Assembly (NCBI GenBank): GCA_946186225.1
Contig: CAMHMK010000003.1
Coordinates: forward strand, 1 to 50,576
Length of the DNA: 50,576 nucleotides
DNA from: an uncultured Clostridia bacterium
GTDB taxonomy: Bacteria; Bacillota; Clostridia; Oscillospirales; Oscillospiraceae
Direction: 5' to 3'
Shown in pieces: positions 26,913 through 36,063 of this stretch. A program made the position numbers and the translations under genes. The stretch's first letter is position 1. Each line of letters starts with the position of its first letter. Under the pieces are notes generated by a model. That model had not been told where the DNA came from. It made no database searches and worked only from the letters and a program-made list of their open reading frames with translations.

Positions 26913-27963
26913 CCTCCATCTGGACAGCCCATTCGCGGTCATGCCGCCGGAGAAGGCGGCAAAACGTCGCGAAGAGCAGCGCGAGGTTCTGACCCGGCTG
27001 GTCCGGGAATGCGCGGCACGAAGCTGCGACCTTCTGCTGCTCTCCGGCGACCTCTTCGATTCGGACGAAGTCTACCGCGACACGACGGATCTGCTCTGCA
27101 GGCTGCTGGGTCAATGCCCGGCCAAGGTCTTCATTGCGCCGGGAAACCATGATTTCTGGTCGCCTGCCTCGGTCTATGCGACCGTCCGCTGGCCGGAGAA
27201 CGTCCACATCTTCCAAAGTGAAGAGATCACGGCGGTGCATCTGGACCAGGTGACCGTCTACGGCGCGGCCTTCACCGGACCGCATGCCTCCGGCCTGCTG
27301 CACGGCTTCCGCGCCGCACAGGACGGATTGCCCTCGGTCATGGTCATCCACGGCGAGCTCTCCGACCGGGAGGGTCTGTACAACTCGATCTCCGTGGCGG
27401 ACGTCGCCGCCTCCCGGCTGGATTATCTTGCCTTGGGCCACATTCATGAGGACAGTCTGCGCAGCGTGGGCGGGACCACCGTCGGCATCCCCGGCTGCGC
27501 GATGGGACGCGGCTTTGACGAGACAGGCGAAAAAGGTGCCTTCTATGTGGAGCTGGACAGCGCCGGCTGCCGGGTCCAGCCCGTCGCCCTTGGCGCAAAG
27601 CAGTATCTGCGCATGCAGGTGGAGGTCCACGGCGACCCGATGGCTGACATTGCGGCGTCCATCCCAGCCGACGCCAAGCAGCTGATCTGCCGCCTGACGC
27701 TGACGGGCGACTGTCCCACGCCGGACCTGGAGGCCCTGCACCGGTCCTTCGACGGCAGCTTTGACACCCTGCAGATCGTGGATCACACCCTCCCGCCCAG
27801 AGAACTCTGGGAGGGGGCCGGCGAGGACAGCCTGAAGGGTCTGTTCCTGCAGCGTCTTCAGGCCATTTACGACCGGTCCGACGACGAGGACAAACGCACA
27901 GTCGCGCTGGCAGCCAGGCTTGGCCGGGACCTGATGGAAGGACGGGAGGTGCGGGCGGAATGA
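26887..27963 (+). CDS. YhaO-like Mre11/SbcD-family metallophosphoesterase
   Basis: 358 aa. Calcineurin-like phosphatase fold with the five Mre11-type motifs: HAADLHLDSPF, SGDLFDSD, APGNHDFW, VIHGELS and LGHIHED. The C-terminal 120 residues are a cap region unlike SbcD. Its stop overlaps the ATG of the yhaN-like ATPase gene (ATGA). Such pairs are thought to act as a nuclease/ATPase complex in DNA repair, by analogy with SbcCD. It is distinct from the sbcD gene at 38513. Confidence 0.88.
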   Translation: MIRILHAADLHLDSPFAVMPPEKAAKRREEQREVLTRLVRECAARSCDLLLLSGDLFDSDEVYRDTTDLLCRLLGQCPAKVFIAPGNHDFWSPASVYATVRWPENVHIFQSEEITAVHLDQVTVYGAAFTGPHASGLLHGFRAAQDGLPSVMVIHGELSDREGLYNSISVADVAASRLDYLALGHIHEDSLRSVGGTTVGIPGCAMGRGFDETGEKGAFYVELDSAGCRVQPVALGAKQYLRMQVEVHGDPMADIAASIPADAKQLICRLTLTGDCPTPDLEALHRSFDGSFDTLQIVDHTLPPRELWEGAGEDSLKGLFLQRLQAIYDRSDDEDKRTVALAARLGRDLMEGREVRAE

Positions 27964-30179
27964 AGCTCAAATCCATGCAGGCGACCTTTGGCCGTCTGGA
28001 CAGCAAGCGTCTGGAGCTGCAGCCTGGTCTGAACATCATCAGCGGCGGCAACGAGAGCGGCAAGTCAACCTGGACGGAGTTTCTGACCGCCATGCTCTAC
28101 GGCGTGGACACCCGCGCCCGCGGAAAAGGCGTGGAGCTCCCGGTCAGGACAAAATACGACCCCTGGAACGGTAAACCGATGGCAGGCCGGCTGGAGCTCG
28201 AATGGCAGGGACGGCACATTGCCCTGGAGCGGACCTCTGAGTTGAGCCCACTGGGCAGTCTGCGCGCAATCGACGCCGACACCGGTCTGAGCGTACCCGA
28301 GCTGAGTGACGCGCACTGCGGCGAGGCGCTCACCGGCGTGGAGGAGAGCGTGTTTCAGCGCAGCGCCCTGCTGCGTCAGCACGGCGCATTCGTCTCCGCA
28401 GCCCCCGAGCTGGAAAAGCGGCTGAGCGGCCTGGTCACCGCCGGAAGCGAGGACTACGCCTACGGAGAGGTGGAGGGTAAGCTCAAAAAGCTGCAAAACG
28501 CCCTGCAATACAATCAGAGCGGCACAATTCCCCGGCTGCGGAGCGAGATTGAGGAGATCGAAAAGACGCTCAACGAGTCGTCTGAACTGCGCAGGCGGCA
28601 AAACAATCTGCTCTCAGAGCTGCAGGCCCGTCAGGCGGAGGAGGCGGAGCTGGCGCGGATCCATTCCGCTCTGGAGCTTCGGGAACGCCGCCGCCTGCGC
28701 CGCGCCGCGGCGGACAGCCGTCAGCGGCTTGCGGAGGCCCAGGCAGAACGCCAAGCCCTGACCGATGCCTGTCAGGCCCTCCCGGATACAGAAACGATTG
28801 AATCTCTTCTGGCCCAGGTGCGCGCGCTGAAAAAGGCTGTGCAGACCGCGGAGATGGACGATGCGATTGCCCCCATCGAACAGCCGGAGGAACCGAAGGA
28901 CAACCCCTTCCGGGCCTACATCGACCTGCCCGCAGATGAGATTGCGGTAGAAGACAAGCTCTTTGCGGAATCCGTCCGTCAGGTTCGGGAGGCTGAGCTG
29001 CTGCCGAAGCCCTGGAAGCTGACACTGTGGCTGGTCGCCGGTCTGCTGATCGGCTTCCTCCTGCTGGCAGGCAGCTATCTGTATCGCGACCGCCTTGGCG
29101 ACTTTGTCTGGGCGCTCGGCGGAATCGGATGCCTGGTCATCCTCCTGACTCTGATTTTGCACGTCCGCTCACGGAAGCGGATCGGCCAGGCACGCAGCAC
29201 TGCGGCCGAGACTCTGCGCCGCTACGGAAGCGCGGACGCCGACCAGCTCCGGAGCCGGGCGGCGGAGCAGCGCCGGGAGATCGATGCCTACCGCGCCGCA
29301 AAGGCCCTGGCGGATGCAGCACTCGCAGCGCGGAAGACCCGCGACGATCAGCTCCAGCAGCAGTCCCGCACACTGCTGCAGACGCTTGCCGGGCACGGCG
29401 CGGACTGCTCCGGTCTGGATGACGCCGAGGCCTGGCTGCGGGATGGTCTGCAAACCCACCAGAGGCTGGAAAGCGCCACCCGTGCCGAGCGCCAGCGCGC
29501 CGACCAATATGCGCTGCTGAAGGAGCACGAGGGTGAGGAAGCGCCCAACGAGGCAGACCCGGCGGAGGACCTCTCCGCATACGATCCCGCAATTATACGC
29601 GACCGGCTGAGTCGGAGCCGCGCAGCCCTGATTCCGCTTCGCTCCGAGGCAGACCGGCTGGCCGGTTCCCTCGAGCAGCTTGGCGACCCGCTCCTGCTCG
29701 AGGCTCAAAAGGCCGAAAAGCAGGCCGAGCTCCGGCGTCTGGAGCGTCGCTATATCGCTCTGCAGCTGGCACGGAAGGAGCTTGGGCGGGCCGATGAGAC
29801 CCTGCGGGAGCGCTTCGCGCCCCTGCTGTGCAAGAAGGCCGGCGCACTGTTCCAGCAGTTGACCGATGGCAAATACGACCGCGTGAGCCTGGATCGGGAC
29901 ATGCGGGTGACGGTTCATCCCACCGGAAGCCCGACGGACCGCTCCCTGAACTACCTCAGCGGCGGCACTGTGGATCAGCTCTATCTGGCCCTGCGGCTGG
30001 CGATCTGCGACCTGCTTCTCCCCGACTGCCCGATCATCCTGGACGATGCCCTGGTATATTATGACGACGAGCGGCTGAAAACCGCCCTGCAGGTCCTGCG
30101 CGACCTTGCGAAGCAGCGTCAGATCCTCCTGTTCACCTGCACAGACCGCGAGAAGCGAATCCTGGACGCACGCGCATAG
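27960..30179 (+). CDS. YhaN-like SMC/Rad50-type ATPase with a membrane hairpin
   Basis: 739 aa. Walker A is ISGGNESGKSTW at about residue 30. The C-terminal ABC signature LNYLSGGTVDQLYLALRLA and Walker B CPIILDDALVYYDD are intact. Between them lie long coiled-coil arms (Arg/Glu/Ala-rich). Unlike SbcC there is no CxxC zinc hook; instead two hydrophobic helices at about 352-374 and 378-402 (LTLWLVAGLLIGFLLLAGSY and a second) form a membrane hairpin in the arm. That would tether the complex to the membrane. It is coupled with the yhaO-like gene. The DNA-repair role is inferred from the family. Confidence 0.85.
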   Translation: MKLKSMQATFGRLDSKRLELQPGLNIISGGNESGKSTWTEFLTAMLYGVDTRARGKGVELPVRTKYDPWNGKPMAGRLELEWQGRHIALERTSELSPLGSLRAIDADTGLSVPELSDAHCGEALTGVEESVFQRSALLRQHGAFVSAAPELEKRLSGLVTAGSEDYAYGEVEGKLKKLQNALQYNQSGTIPRLRSEIEEIEKTLNESSELRRRQNNLLSELQARQAEEAELARIHSALELRERRRLRRAAADSRQRLAEAQAERQALTDACQALPDTETIESLLAQVRALKKAVQTAEMDDAIAPIEQPEEPKDNPFRAYIDLPADEIAVEDKLFAESVRQVREAELLPKPWKLTLWLVAGLLIGFLLLAGSYLYRDRLGDFVWALGGIGCLVILLTLILHVRSRKRIGQARSTAAETLRRYGSADADQLRSRAAEQRREIDAYRAAKALADAALAARKTRDDQLQQQSRTLLQTLAGHGADCSGLDDAEAWLRDGLQTHQRLESATRAERQRADQYALLKEHEGEEAPNEADPAEDLSAYDPAIIRDRLSRSRAALIPLRSEADRLAGSLEQLGDPLLLEAQKAEKQAELRRLERRYIALQLARKELGRADETLRERFAPLLCKKAGALFQQLTDGKYDRVSLDRDMRVTVHPTGSPTDRSLNYLSGGTVDQLYLALRLAICDLLLPDCPIILDDALVYYDDERLKTALQVLRDLAKQRQILLFTCTDREKRILDARA

Positions 30180-30192
30180 CGTAAAGCCCGCG

Positions 30193-30239
30193 AAAAGCGG
30201 ACGGTTTCTGCCATTTCTGACAGAAAACCGTCCGTTTTT
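30193..30239. terminator. Bidirectional terminator between yhaN-like gene and dapA
   Basis: CGGACGGTTTCTG (30198-30210) pairs with CAGAAAACCGTCCG (30221-30234) with a one-base bulge. It is followed by TTTTT on the plus strand and TTTT on the minus strand. Confidence 0.88.
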
Positions 30240-30241
30240 GT

Positions 30242-31120
30242 TTACGCCGTCTTGTCGAGCGCCTGACGCAGACGGTCAAGCAGGGCCTCGCCGGGTGGGG
30301 TCAGGGGCAACCGGCACAGGCCAACGTCCTGGCCGGATAAGCAGAGAGCCGCCTTGATGGGGATCGGGCTGACCTCCGAGAACAGGGCTCGGATCAGGTC
30401 CGCCTGCTCCATCTGCAGGCCAAGGGCGCGCGCATATTCGCCGCGCAGGGCGGCGTCCACCAGGGCCTTGACCGCGGCCGGGCGCAGATTGCTCAGAACG
30501 GAGACCGCGCCGATGGCCCCACAGACCATGAAGGGCAGGATCCGGTCGTCGTTTCCGCAGTAGATCGGGAAGTCCGGCCCGCAGAGCCCGCGAATCCGGA
30601 TCAGGCGGCTGACGTCCGGGTTGGCCTCCTTGATGCCGGCCACTGTTGGCAGCTCTGCGAGCCTGGCGACGGTCTCCGGAGCAATATCCACGCAGGTCCG
30701 GGTCGGGACGTTGTAGAGCAGGACCGGCAGGCGCGTGGCCGCGGCGATGGCACCGTAATGGGCAAGCAGCCCCTCTTGGGTGCAGCGGTTGTAGTAGGGC
30801 GTGACACTGAGCAGACCGTCCGCGCCGAGGGCGGCCGCTGCTTGGGCCGTCTCCACGGCCTTTGCAGTGTTGTTTCCGCCGGTTCCGGCGATCAGCTTGG
30901 TTTTGCCGCCGCAATATCGGACGCAGTGGGCGATGATCGCCAGGGTCTCCTGCTGACTGAGGGTTGCGGCCTCTCCGGTCGTGCCGCAGATCACCAGCGC
31001 CTCCACACCGGCGGCGAGCTGGCTGTCGAGCAGGCGGTCCATGGCCTCGTAGTCGATTCCTCCGTCCCGGAAGGGCGTGACAAGAGCTGTGCAGGTGCCT
31101 CGGAATACAGGCGTTTTCAT
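30242..31120 (-). CDS. dapA: 4-hydroxy-tetrahydrodipicolinate synthase
   Basis: 292 aa TIM-barrel enzyme that condenses pyruvate with aspartate semialdehyde, the first step committed to lysine/diaminopimelate. Motifs are GTCTALVTPF, ICGTTGEAATLS, the tyrosine in VTPYYNRCTQEGL, LYNVPTRTC and the Schiff-base lysine in GIKEAN. It stands alone, divergent from queA and convergent with the yhaN-like gene. Related N-acetylneuraminate lyase-type enzymes share the fold, but the VTPYYN and TRTC motifs favour DapA. Confidence 0.93.
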   Translation of the reverse strand: MKTPVFRGTCTALVTPFRDGGIDYEAMDRLLDSQLAAGVEALVICGTTGEAATLSQQETLAIIAHCVRYCGGKTKLIAGTGGNNTAKAVETAQAAAALGADGLLSVTPYYNRCTQEGLLAHYGAIAAATRLPVLLYNVPTRTCVDIAPETVARLAELPTVAGIKEANPDVSRLIRIRGLCGPDFPIYCGNDDRILPFMVCGAIGAVSVLSNLRPAAVKALVDAALRGEYARALGLQMEQADLIRALFSEVSPIPIKAALCLSGQDVGLCRLPLTPPGEALLDRLRQALDKTA

Positions 31121-31178
31121 GATGGCATTACCTCCGTTTCCGGGACACTTTATTCCGGGAAACCGTCCATTATGCCTG

Positions 31179-31207
31179 TTGACGAAACGCCGGGTTTCAT
31201 GTATAAT
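31179..31207 (+). promoter_or_regulatory. Promoter of queA-tgt
   Basis: TTGACG (31179-31184), 17-bp spacer, TATAAT (31202-31207), 47 bp before the queA TTG start. Confidence 0.85.
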
Positions 31208-31254
31208 AGATTGAATTAAACAAAAGCGGCTAAGCCGCTGAAAGAGGAACCGGA

Positions 31255-32280
31255 TTGAAAACCCATGATTTTTTCTATGAGCTCCCCCCGGAGCTGATTG
31301 CGCAGACCCCGCTGCAGCAGCGGGACAGCTCCCGCCTGCTGGTACTCGGCCGTGAGAGCGGAAGCATTGAGCATCGGCATTTCCACGATGTGATCGAATA
31401 TCTCAGGCCAGGCGACACTCTGGTTCTGAACGATTCCCGCGTCCTGCCCGCCCGTCTGATGGGACACCGGGTACCCGGCGGCGGCGCCGTAGAGGTCCTG
31501 CTGCTCAAGGATACCGGAAACGACGTCTGGGAATGCCTGACCCGTCCCGGCCGGAAGACCCCGGTGGGGACCCCTCTCCGCTTCGGCGACGGCCAACTCA
31601 CCGCAGAGGTCGTTGATGCCTTGGATGACGGAAAGAAGAAGGTCCGCTTCCACTATGAGGGCATCTTCCTGGAGGTGCTCGAGCAGCTGGGCAAAATGCC
31701 TCTGCCGCCCTACATCAAGGAGGAGCTCCAGGACCAGGAGCGCTATCAGACCGTCTATTCCCGGGTCAATGGCTCCGCTGCCGCCCCCACCGCCGGACTG
31801 CACTTCACCCCGGAACTCCTGCAGGCCATCCGGGACAAGGGTGTGAATCTGGCCTGGGTGACCCTGCACGTGGGTCTGGGCACCTTCCGCCCGGTCAAGG
31901 CCGAAGAGATCACGGACCACCAGATGCATTCCGAGTTCTGCATGCTCTCGCAGGAGACTGCGGACCTGCTCAACCGCACCCGGCAAGCGGGCGGCCGCAT
32001 CATTTGCGTCGGAACCACCTCCTGCCGCACGATCGAGTCCTTTGCCGCCGACGACGGCAGCTTCACCGAGCGCTCCGGCTGGACGAATATCTTCATCTAC
32101 CCGGGCTACCGCTTCAAGGCGATGGACGCCCTGATCACAAACTTCCACCTGCCCGAGAGCACCCTGATCATGCTGGTCTCCGCCTTCGCCGGCCGGGAAA
32201 ACGTCCTGCACGCCTACGAAGTCGCCGTCAAGGAGCGTTATCGGTTCTTCTCCTTCGGCGACGCGATGTTCATTCAGTAA
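31255..32280 (+). CDS. queA: tRNA preQ1(34) S-adenosylmethionine ribosyltransferase-isomerase
   Basis: 341 aa. Builds epoxyqueuosine by moving the ribosyl part of SAM onto preQ1 in tRNA. Family motifs are [14 protein letters not shown] at the start, [35 protein letters not shown] and [12 protein letters not shown] at the end. The start codon is TTG with AGAGGA 7 nt upstream. It lies 12 nt before tgt, which acts one step earlier in the same pathway. Confidence 0.97.
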   Translation: MKTHDFFYELPPELIAQTPLQQRDSSRLLVLGRESGSIEHRHFHDVIEYLRPGDTLVLNDSRVLPARLMGHRVPGGGAVEVLLLKDTGNDVWECLTRPGRKTPVGTPLRFGDGQLTAEVVDALDDGKKKVRFHYEGIFLEVLEQLGKMPLPPYIKEELQDQERYQTVYSRVNGSAAAPTAGLHFTPELLQAIRDKGVNLAWVTLHVGLGTFRPVKAEEITDHQMHSEFCMLSQETADLLNRTRQAGGRIICVGTTSCRTIESFAADDGSFTERSGWTNIFIYPGYRFKAMDALITNFHLPESTLIMLVSAFAGRENVLHAYEVAVKERYRFFSFGDAMFIQ

Positions 32281-32292
32281 AGGAATCAAATT

Positions 32293-33423
32293 ATGTTTCA
32301 GATACTTAAAACGGAAGGGCTTGCCCGGCGCGGAGTGTTCACCTGTGCGCATGGTACTGTCCAGACGCCGGTGTTTATGAACGTCGGCACACAGGCTGCG
32401 ATCAAAGGCGGTCTGAGCGCAAAGGATCTGGCTGAGATCGGCTGCCAGGTGGAGCTTTCGAACACCTACCACCTGCATCTGCGGCCCGGCGACCGGCTGA
32501 TCCACGACCTGGGCGGCCTGCACCGCTTCATGACCTGGGAAAGGCCCATTCTGACCGACTCCGGCGGATTCCAGGTTTTTTCCCTTGCAAGTCTGCGCAA
32601 GATCAAGGAGGAGGGCGTCTACTTTGCCTCCCACATTGACGGGCGGAAGATTTTCATGGGACCGGAGGAGAGCATGCAGATCCAGTCCAACCTGGGCTCC
32701 GATATCTGCATGGCTTTTGACGAGTGCGTGGAGAATCCCTCTCCCTACGAATACGTGAAGCAGTCGATGCAGCGCACCTACCGCTGGCTGGTCCGCTGTA
32801 AGGCTGAAAACGCCCGTCTGAACGCCCTGCCGGACACTGTGAACCCCCAGCAGATGCTCTGGGGGATCAACCAGGGAGGCGCTTACCGTGACCTTCGCAT
32901 CGAGCACGCCAAAATTGTTGCCGACCTGGATCTGCCCGGCTACGCGATCGGCGGTCTGGCCGTGGGCGAGCCGACCGAGGTGATGTACGAGATGATCGAG
33001 GCAGTCGAGCCCTGGCTCCCGGCAGACCGCACCCGCTATCTGATGGGCGTAGGGACCCCCTCGAACATCATCGAGGCCGTGGCGCGGGGCGTGGACTTCT
33101 TTGACTGCGTGATGCCGGCCCGCAACGCCCGCCACGCCCGTCTGTTCACCTGGGAGGGAGCGATCAATCTCAAGAACGCCAAGTACGAGCGCGACGAGAG
33201 CCCCATCGACCCCGTCTGCGACTGCCCGGTCTGCCGCCGCTATTCCAGGGCTTATCTGCACCATCTGTTCAAGGCAGAAGAAATCCTGGCCCTGCGGCTG
33301 AGCGTGATGCACAACCTGTATTTCTACAACAAGCTGATGGAACGTATCCGCCTGGCGCTCGACGACGGTCGGTTCGCCGCCTTCCGTGCGGAATTCAGCG
33401 AAAAACTGAGCAGAAGGATATAG
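32293..33423 (+). CDS. tgt: Queuine/preQ1 tRNA-guanine transglycosylase
   Basis: 376 aa. Exchanges guanine 34 of Asp, Asn, His and Tyr tRNAs for preQ1. The catalytic and base-binding motifs are LTDSGGFQVFSLA, INQGGAYRDLR, AIGGLAVGE and FDCVMPARNARHA. The Zn site is CDCPVCRRYSRAYLHHL. It is second in the queA-tgt operon; yajC follows after 74 nt but with its own promoter. Confidence 0.97.
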   Translation: MFQILKTEGLARRGVFTCAHGTVQTPVFMNVGTQAAIKGGLSAKDLAEIGCQVELSNTYHLHLRPGDRLIHDLGGLHRFMTWERPILTDSGGFQVFSLASLRKIKEEGVYFASHIDGRKIFMGPEESMQIQSNLGSDICMAFDECVENPSPYEYVKQSMQRTYRWLVRCKAENARLNALPDTVNPQQMLWGINQGGAYRDLRIEHAKIVADLDLPGYAIGGLAVGEPTEVMYEMIEAVEPWLPADRTRYLMGVGTPSNIIEAVARGVDFFDCVMPARNARHARLFTWEGAINLKNAKYERDESPIDPVCDCPVCRRYSRAYLHHLFKAEEILALRLSVMHNLYFYNKLMERIRLALDDGRFAAFRAEFSEKLSRRI

Positions 33424-33439
33424 AATTCAAAAAAACTGC

Positions 33440-33468
33440 TTGCATTCCCAACAAAACCCTTGTATAAT
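33440..33468 (+). promoter_or_regulatory. Promoter of yajC
   Basis: TTGCAT (33440-33445), 17-bp spacer, TATAAT (33463-33468), 29 bp before the start codon. It lets yajC be expressed independently of queA-tgt. Confidence 0.85.
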
Positions 33469-33497
33469 CAATCAGACGAAACTTTGGAGGTACAACT

Positions 33498-33914
33498 ATG
33501 TTCAACTTCTTAAACGCAGCCGCGCCGTCCGGAGGCTTATTCGGCGGCTCCAGCTCCATGATCATCATGCTGGTGGCCTTTGTTGCCGTTTTCTACTTCA
33601 TGATCCTCCGTCCGGAGAACAAGAAGAAGAAGGAAGCCGAGCAGCTTCGTGCTTCTCTGCATAAGGGCGACCAGATCACCACAATCGGCGGCATCGAGGG
33701 CAAGATCGTCAACATCAAGGACGATAAGATCGTCATTGAGTCCGGCGAGGATCAGGTCCGCATGGAGCTCCAGAAGTGGGCTGTCATGACCAACCACACC
33801 GCTGAAAAGGATAAGCAAAGACGCGCCGCTGAGGCCAAAGAGGCCGCGCAGAAGGCGAAGGAAGAGCGCGCCAAGGCCAAGAAAGAGCGCAAGGAAAACG
33901 AGGGCGTCCGCTAA
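33498..33914 (+). CDS. yajC: Preprotein translocase accessory subunit YajC
   Basis: 138 aa. One N-terminal membrane helix (about 21-39, IIMLVAFVAVFYFMILRP), followed by the YajC core (KEAEQLRASLHKGDQITTIG, GIEGKIVNIKDDKIVIE). The highly charged Lys/Glu/Ala tail of about 40 residues is longer than in E. coli YajC. It associates with SecDF in the Sec translocon. TTTGGAGGT lies 6 nt before the ATG. secD and secF are not adjacent here. Confidence 0.93.
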   Translation: MFNFLNAAAPSGGLFGGSSSMIIMLVAFVAVFYFMILRPENKKKKEAEQLRASLHKGDQITTIGGIEGKIVNIKDDKIVIESGEDQVRMELQKWAVMTNHTAEKDKQRRAAEAKEAAQKAKEERAKAKKERKENEGVR

Positions 33915-33927
33915 TCCCGGTTCCGGA

Positions 33928-33977
33928 CCCGGAGGCCGCGCAGAGCATACCATGCTTTGCGCGGCCTCCGGGTTTCT
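33928..33977 (+). terminator. Terminator of yajC
   Basis: A long stem CCCGGAGGCCGCGCA/TGCGCGGCCTCCGGG plus AGCAT/ATGCT near the loop, followed by TTTCTCTT. Confidence 0.88.
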
Positions 33978-34076
33978 CTTCTGTAAATTGGGGCAGTTTG
34001 GACACAAGCCCACAAAATATTGAGGGCTGACAAAATTCCGCATCGTTTTTTGTCGGTTCTTCTACTCTTCGGGCGC

Positions 34077-34105
34077 TTGTTCGCGAAAAGTGTTTGTGCT
34101 ATAAT
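34077..34105 (+). promoter_or_regulatory. Promoter of the dnaD-dnaC unit
   Basis: TTGTTC (34077-34082), 17-bp spacer, TATAAT (34100-34105), 30 bp before the DnaD-domain gene. Confidence 0.75.
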
Positions 34106-34135
34106 AAAAAGTAATCACGATTCGGAGGCCACGTT

Positions 34136-35023
34136 ATGTCGGAAGTCATCCTCACAACTGAAACCATTCGCAAGCTGCTCGCTGCCGGGAACGGAGACAG
34201 CGCTCTGCTGTATCTCTGCCGCGCCGCCGGGCTGAGCGAGGTTGTGACCGGCTTTTCCGAGGCGAGGCTCGAGACCGCCTCCGTCCTGCTGCGGCAGCTC
34301 GGTCTGGACGACAGCCGCAATCCTCGCTTCCTTCAGCCGACCCAGCCGCCGGAATACACAGACGAGGACGTGCGCAGGCAGATGGAGCTGCCGCGCTCCG
34401 GCTTCCGCAAGCTGGTGGGCGAGGTTCAGCGCTGTCTGGGCAAGGTGCTCAATGTGGACGAGCTGAAGATCCTGCTCTCCATGGAAGAATACCTGGGTCT
34501 GCCCGGCGAGGTGGTGAACATCCTGGTTCACTACTGCGTGGAGCGAAACCGTCTGCGCGGAACGGGCCGGATGCCCTCCCTGCGCACGGTGGAAAAGGAG
34601 GCCTATCACTGGGCCGACGAACAGATCGACTCTGTGGAGAAAGCTGCAGCCTTTATGCAGAGCGAAACCAGGCGCGGCCAGCGGCTGAGCGGTCTTTGCA
34701 AGCTGCTGGGCATCACGGGTCGGCGGCTGACCCCGCCGGAGGAGCGCTATCTGCTCACCTGGGTGGACATGGGCTTCCCCGATGAGGCGATCTCCCTTGC
34801 CTACGAAAAGACCTGTGAAAACACAGGCGCACTGACCTGGAAATACATGAACAAGATTATAGAGAGCTGGCAGAGCCAGGGACTTTTCACTCTGGAGCAG
34901 ATCCAGGCCTCTGACCGTAAGCCGGCCCAGAGCGGTCGAAACACCTATCAGCGGCACGGGGATAGCCTGAGCCCGCTGATGCAGGATGCGGTCAACCGGA
35001 TGCTCTCGGACCAGGAGGATTGA
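34136..35023 (+). CDS. DnaD-domain primosomal protein
   Basis: 295 aa. The C-terminal DnaD/DnaB-like domain is shown by EEAYHWADEQIDSVEKA-type helix (actual KEAYHWADEQID) and by LLTWVDMGFPDEAISLAYEK ending in TGALTWKYMNKIIESWQ, the YxxxIxxxW signature of the family. Such proteins help load the replicative helicase in Firmicutes. The next gene, a DnaC-like loader, starts 1 nt after its stop, which supports a primosome role. Confidence 0.88.
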   Translation: MSEVILTTETIRKLLAAGNGDSALLYLCRAAGLSEVVTGFSEARLETASVLLRQLGLDDSRNPRFLQPTQPPEYTDEDVRRQMELPRSGFRKLVGEVQRCLGKVLNVDELKILLSMEEYLGLPGEVVNILVHYCVERNRLRGTGRMPSLRTVEKEAYHWADEQIDSVEKAAAFMQSETRRGQRLSGLCKLLGITGRRLTPPEERYLLTWVDMGFPDEAISLAYEKTCENTGALTWKYMNKIIESWQSQGLFTLEQIQASDRKPAQSGRNTYQRHGDSLSPLMQDAVNRMLSDQED

Positions 35024-35024
35024 G

Positions 35025-36002
35025 ATGAGCTATACGCGTGCGGTCCTCTCCCGCGCCAGACAGCGCCTGGAGGAGGACAACCGAAAAAAGGAGGCAGAGG
35101 CTGCCGAAAACCTGGCGAAGGCCTATGCCAGATTGCCCCGCCTGCGCGCGATCGATCGGGAGCTGCGGACGACCTCTGCCGCCGTTGTTGCCGCCTGCTT
35201 TGACCAAGGGCGGGATCCGGCCCAGGCGGTTCAGCAGATTCGCGCCAGAAACAAAGAGTTGCAGGCCGAGCGCCAGTGGATCCTGGACGACGCGGAAATC
35301 TCCGAGGAATCTCTGGACAACAGCCCCCTTTGCAATCTCTGCGGCGGAAGCGGCTACAAGGACGGAAGCATGTGCGAATGTCTGCAAGAGCTCTGCCGTC
35401 AGGAGCAGCGCCACGCCCTGTCTCCCCTTCTGGCGACCGGCAGGGAGCGGTTTGAGAACTTCTCGCTGGACGTCTACCCGGAGCGCTACTATCCCTCCAT
35501 TGGAACCACGCCCCGGAAGTTGATGCAGCGGAATCTGAGCTATTGCAGGAAGTATGCCGCCCAATTCCAGCCTGGGGCCGGAAATCTGCTCTTCTCGGGT
35601 GCAACGGGACTCGGAAAAACCTTTCTCTCGGCCTGCATCGCCAGGCAGGTGACGGACCGGGGCTACGGCGTGGTCTACGCCTCCGCTGCCAAGCTCTTTG
35701 CTGACTACGAGGGCGTGAAGTTTGACCGTCTGGACGCAAGTGCGGTCGAGGGCTATTCGGTATGCGACCTGCTGATCCTGGACGACCTCGGGACGGAGAT
35801 GACGACGCCTCTGGCTGTGTCCTCCCTCTATCAGCTGGTCAACAACCGGATGCTGGACCGGAAAGCCACGCTGATCTCCACAAACCTGCGGCCCGAGGAT
35901 CTGGAGCCCCGCTACGGCGGACAGATTGCCTCTCGTCTGCTGGGAACCTATGAGCTGATCGTCTTCGAGGGCGAGGACGTGCGGCGGCTGCGAAACAAAT
36001 AA
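35025..36002 (+). CDS. DnaC/DnaI-like helicase-loader ATPase
   Basis: 325 aa from ATG 35025, 1 nt after the dnaD stop (GGAGG upstream). The N-terminal third is coiled-coil, followed by a Zn-binding CNLCGGSGYKDGSMCEC motif at about 103-119. The AAA+ part has Walker A SGATGLGKTFLS, Walker B LLILDDLGTE and the sensor region ISTNLRPEDLEPRYGG. It matches the Firmicute DnaC/DnaI-type loaders that deliver helicase to DNA, rather than IstB of insertion sequences, because it is paired with dnaD and no transposase is nearby. Confidence 0.9.
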   Translation: MSYTRAVLSRARQRLEEDNRKKEAEAAENLAKAYARLPRLRAIDRELRTTSAAVVAACFDQGRDPAQAVQQIRARNKELQAERQWILDDAEISEESLDNSPLCNLCGGSGYKDGSMCECLQELCRQEQRHALSPLLATGRERFENFSLDVYPERYYPSIGTTPRKLMQRNLSYCRKYAAQFQPGAGNLLFSGATGLGKTFLSACIARQVTDRGYGVVYASAAKLFADYEGVKFDRLDASAVEGYSVCDLLILDDLGTEMTTPLAVSSLYQLVNNRMLDRKATLISTNLRPEDLEPRYGGQIASRLLGTYELIVFEGEDVRRLRNK

Positions 36003-36010
36003 ATCGGCAG

Positions 36011-36048
36011 AGCAAAACGGCGCGACCGGACGGTCGCGCCGTTTTGCT
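36011..36048. terminator. Bidirectional terminator after the DnaC-like gene
   Basis: An 18-bp perfect inverted repeat AGCAAAACGGCGCGACCG with a 2-nt centre, giving GTTTTGCT on both strands. It separates the convergent helicase-loader and thioesterase genes. Confidence 0.92.
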
Positions 36049-36063
36049 GCACCGAAGGGTGCC

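Noticed and set aside
31216-33312. 698-aa ORF antisense to queA and tgt
   Set aside because: It runs opposite to two unmistakable genes, has no ribosome binding site, and is a shadow of GC-rich codon usage. The same applies to the antisense ORFs at 20103-22130, 23911-25995 and 40942-43074.
35025-36002. IstB transposition helper
   Set aside because: The AAA+ domain resembles IstB, but the gene is coupled to a DnaD-domain gene, has the N-terminal Zn motif of helicase loaders, and lacks an IstA partner.
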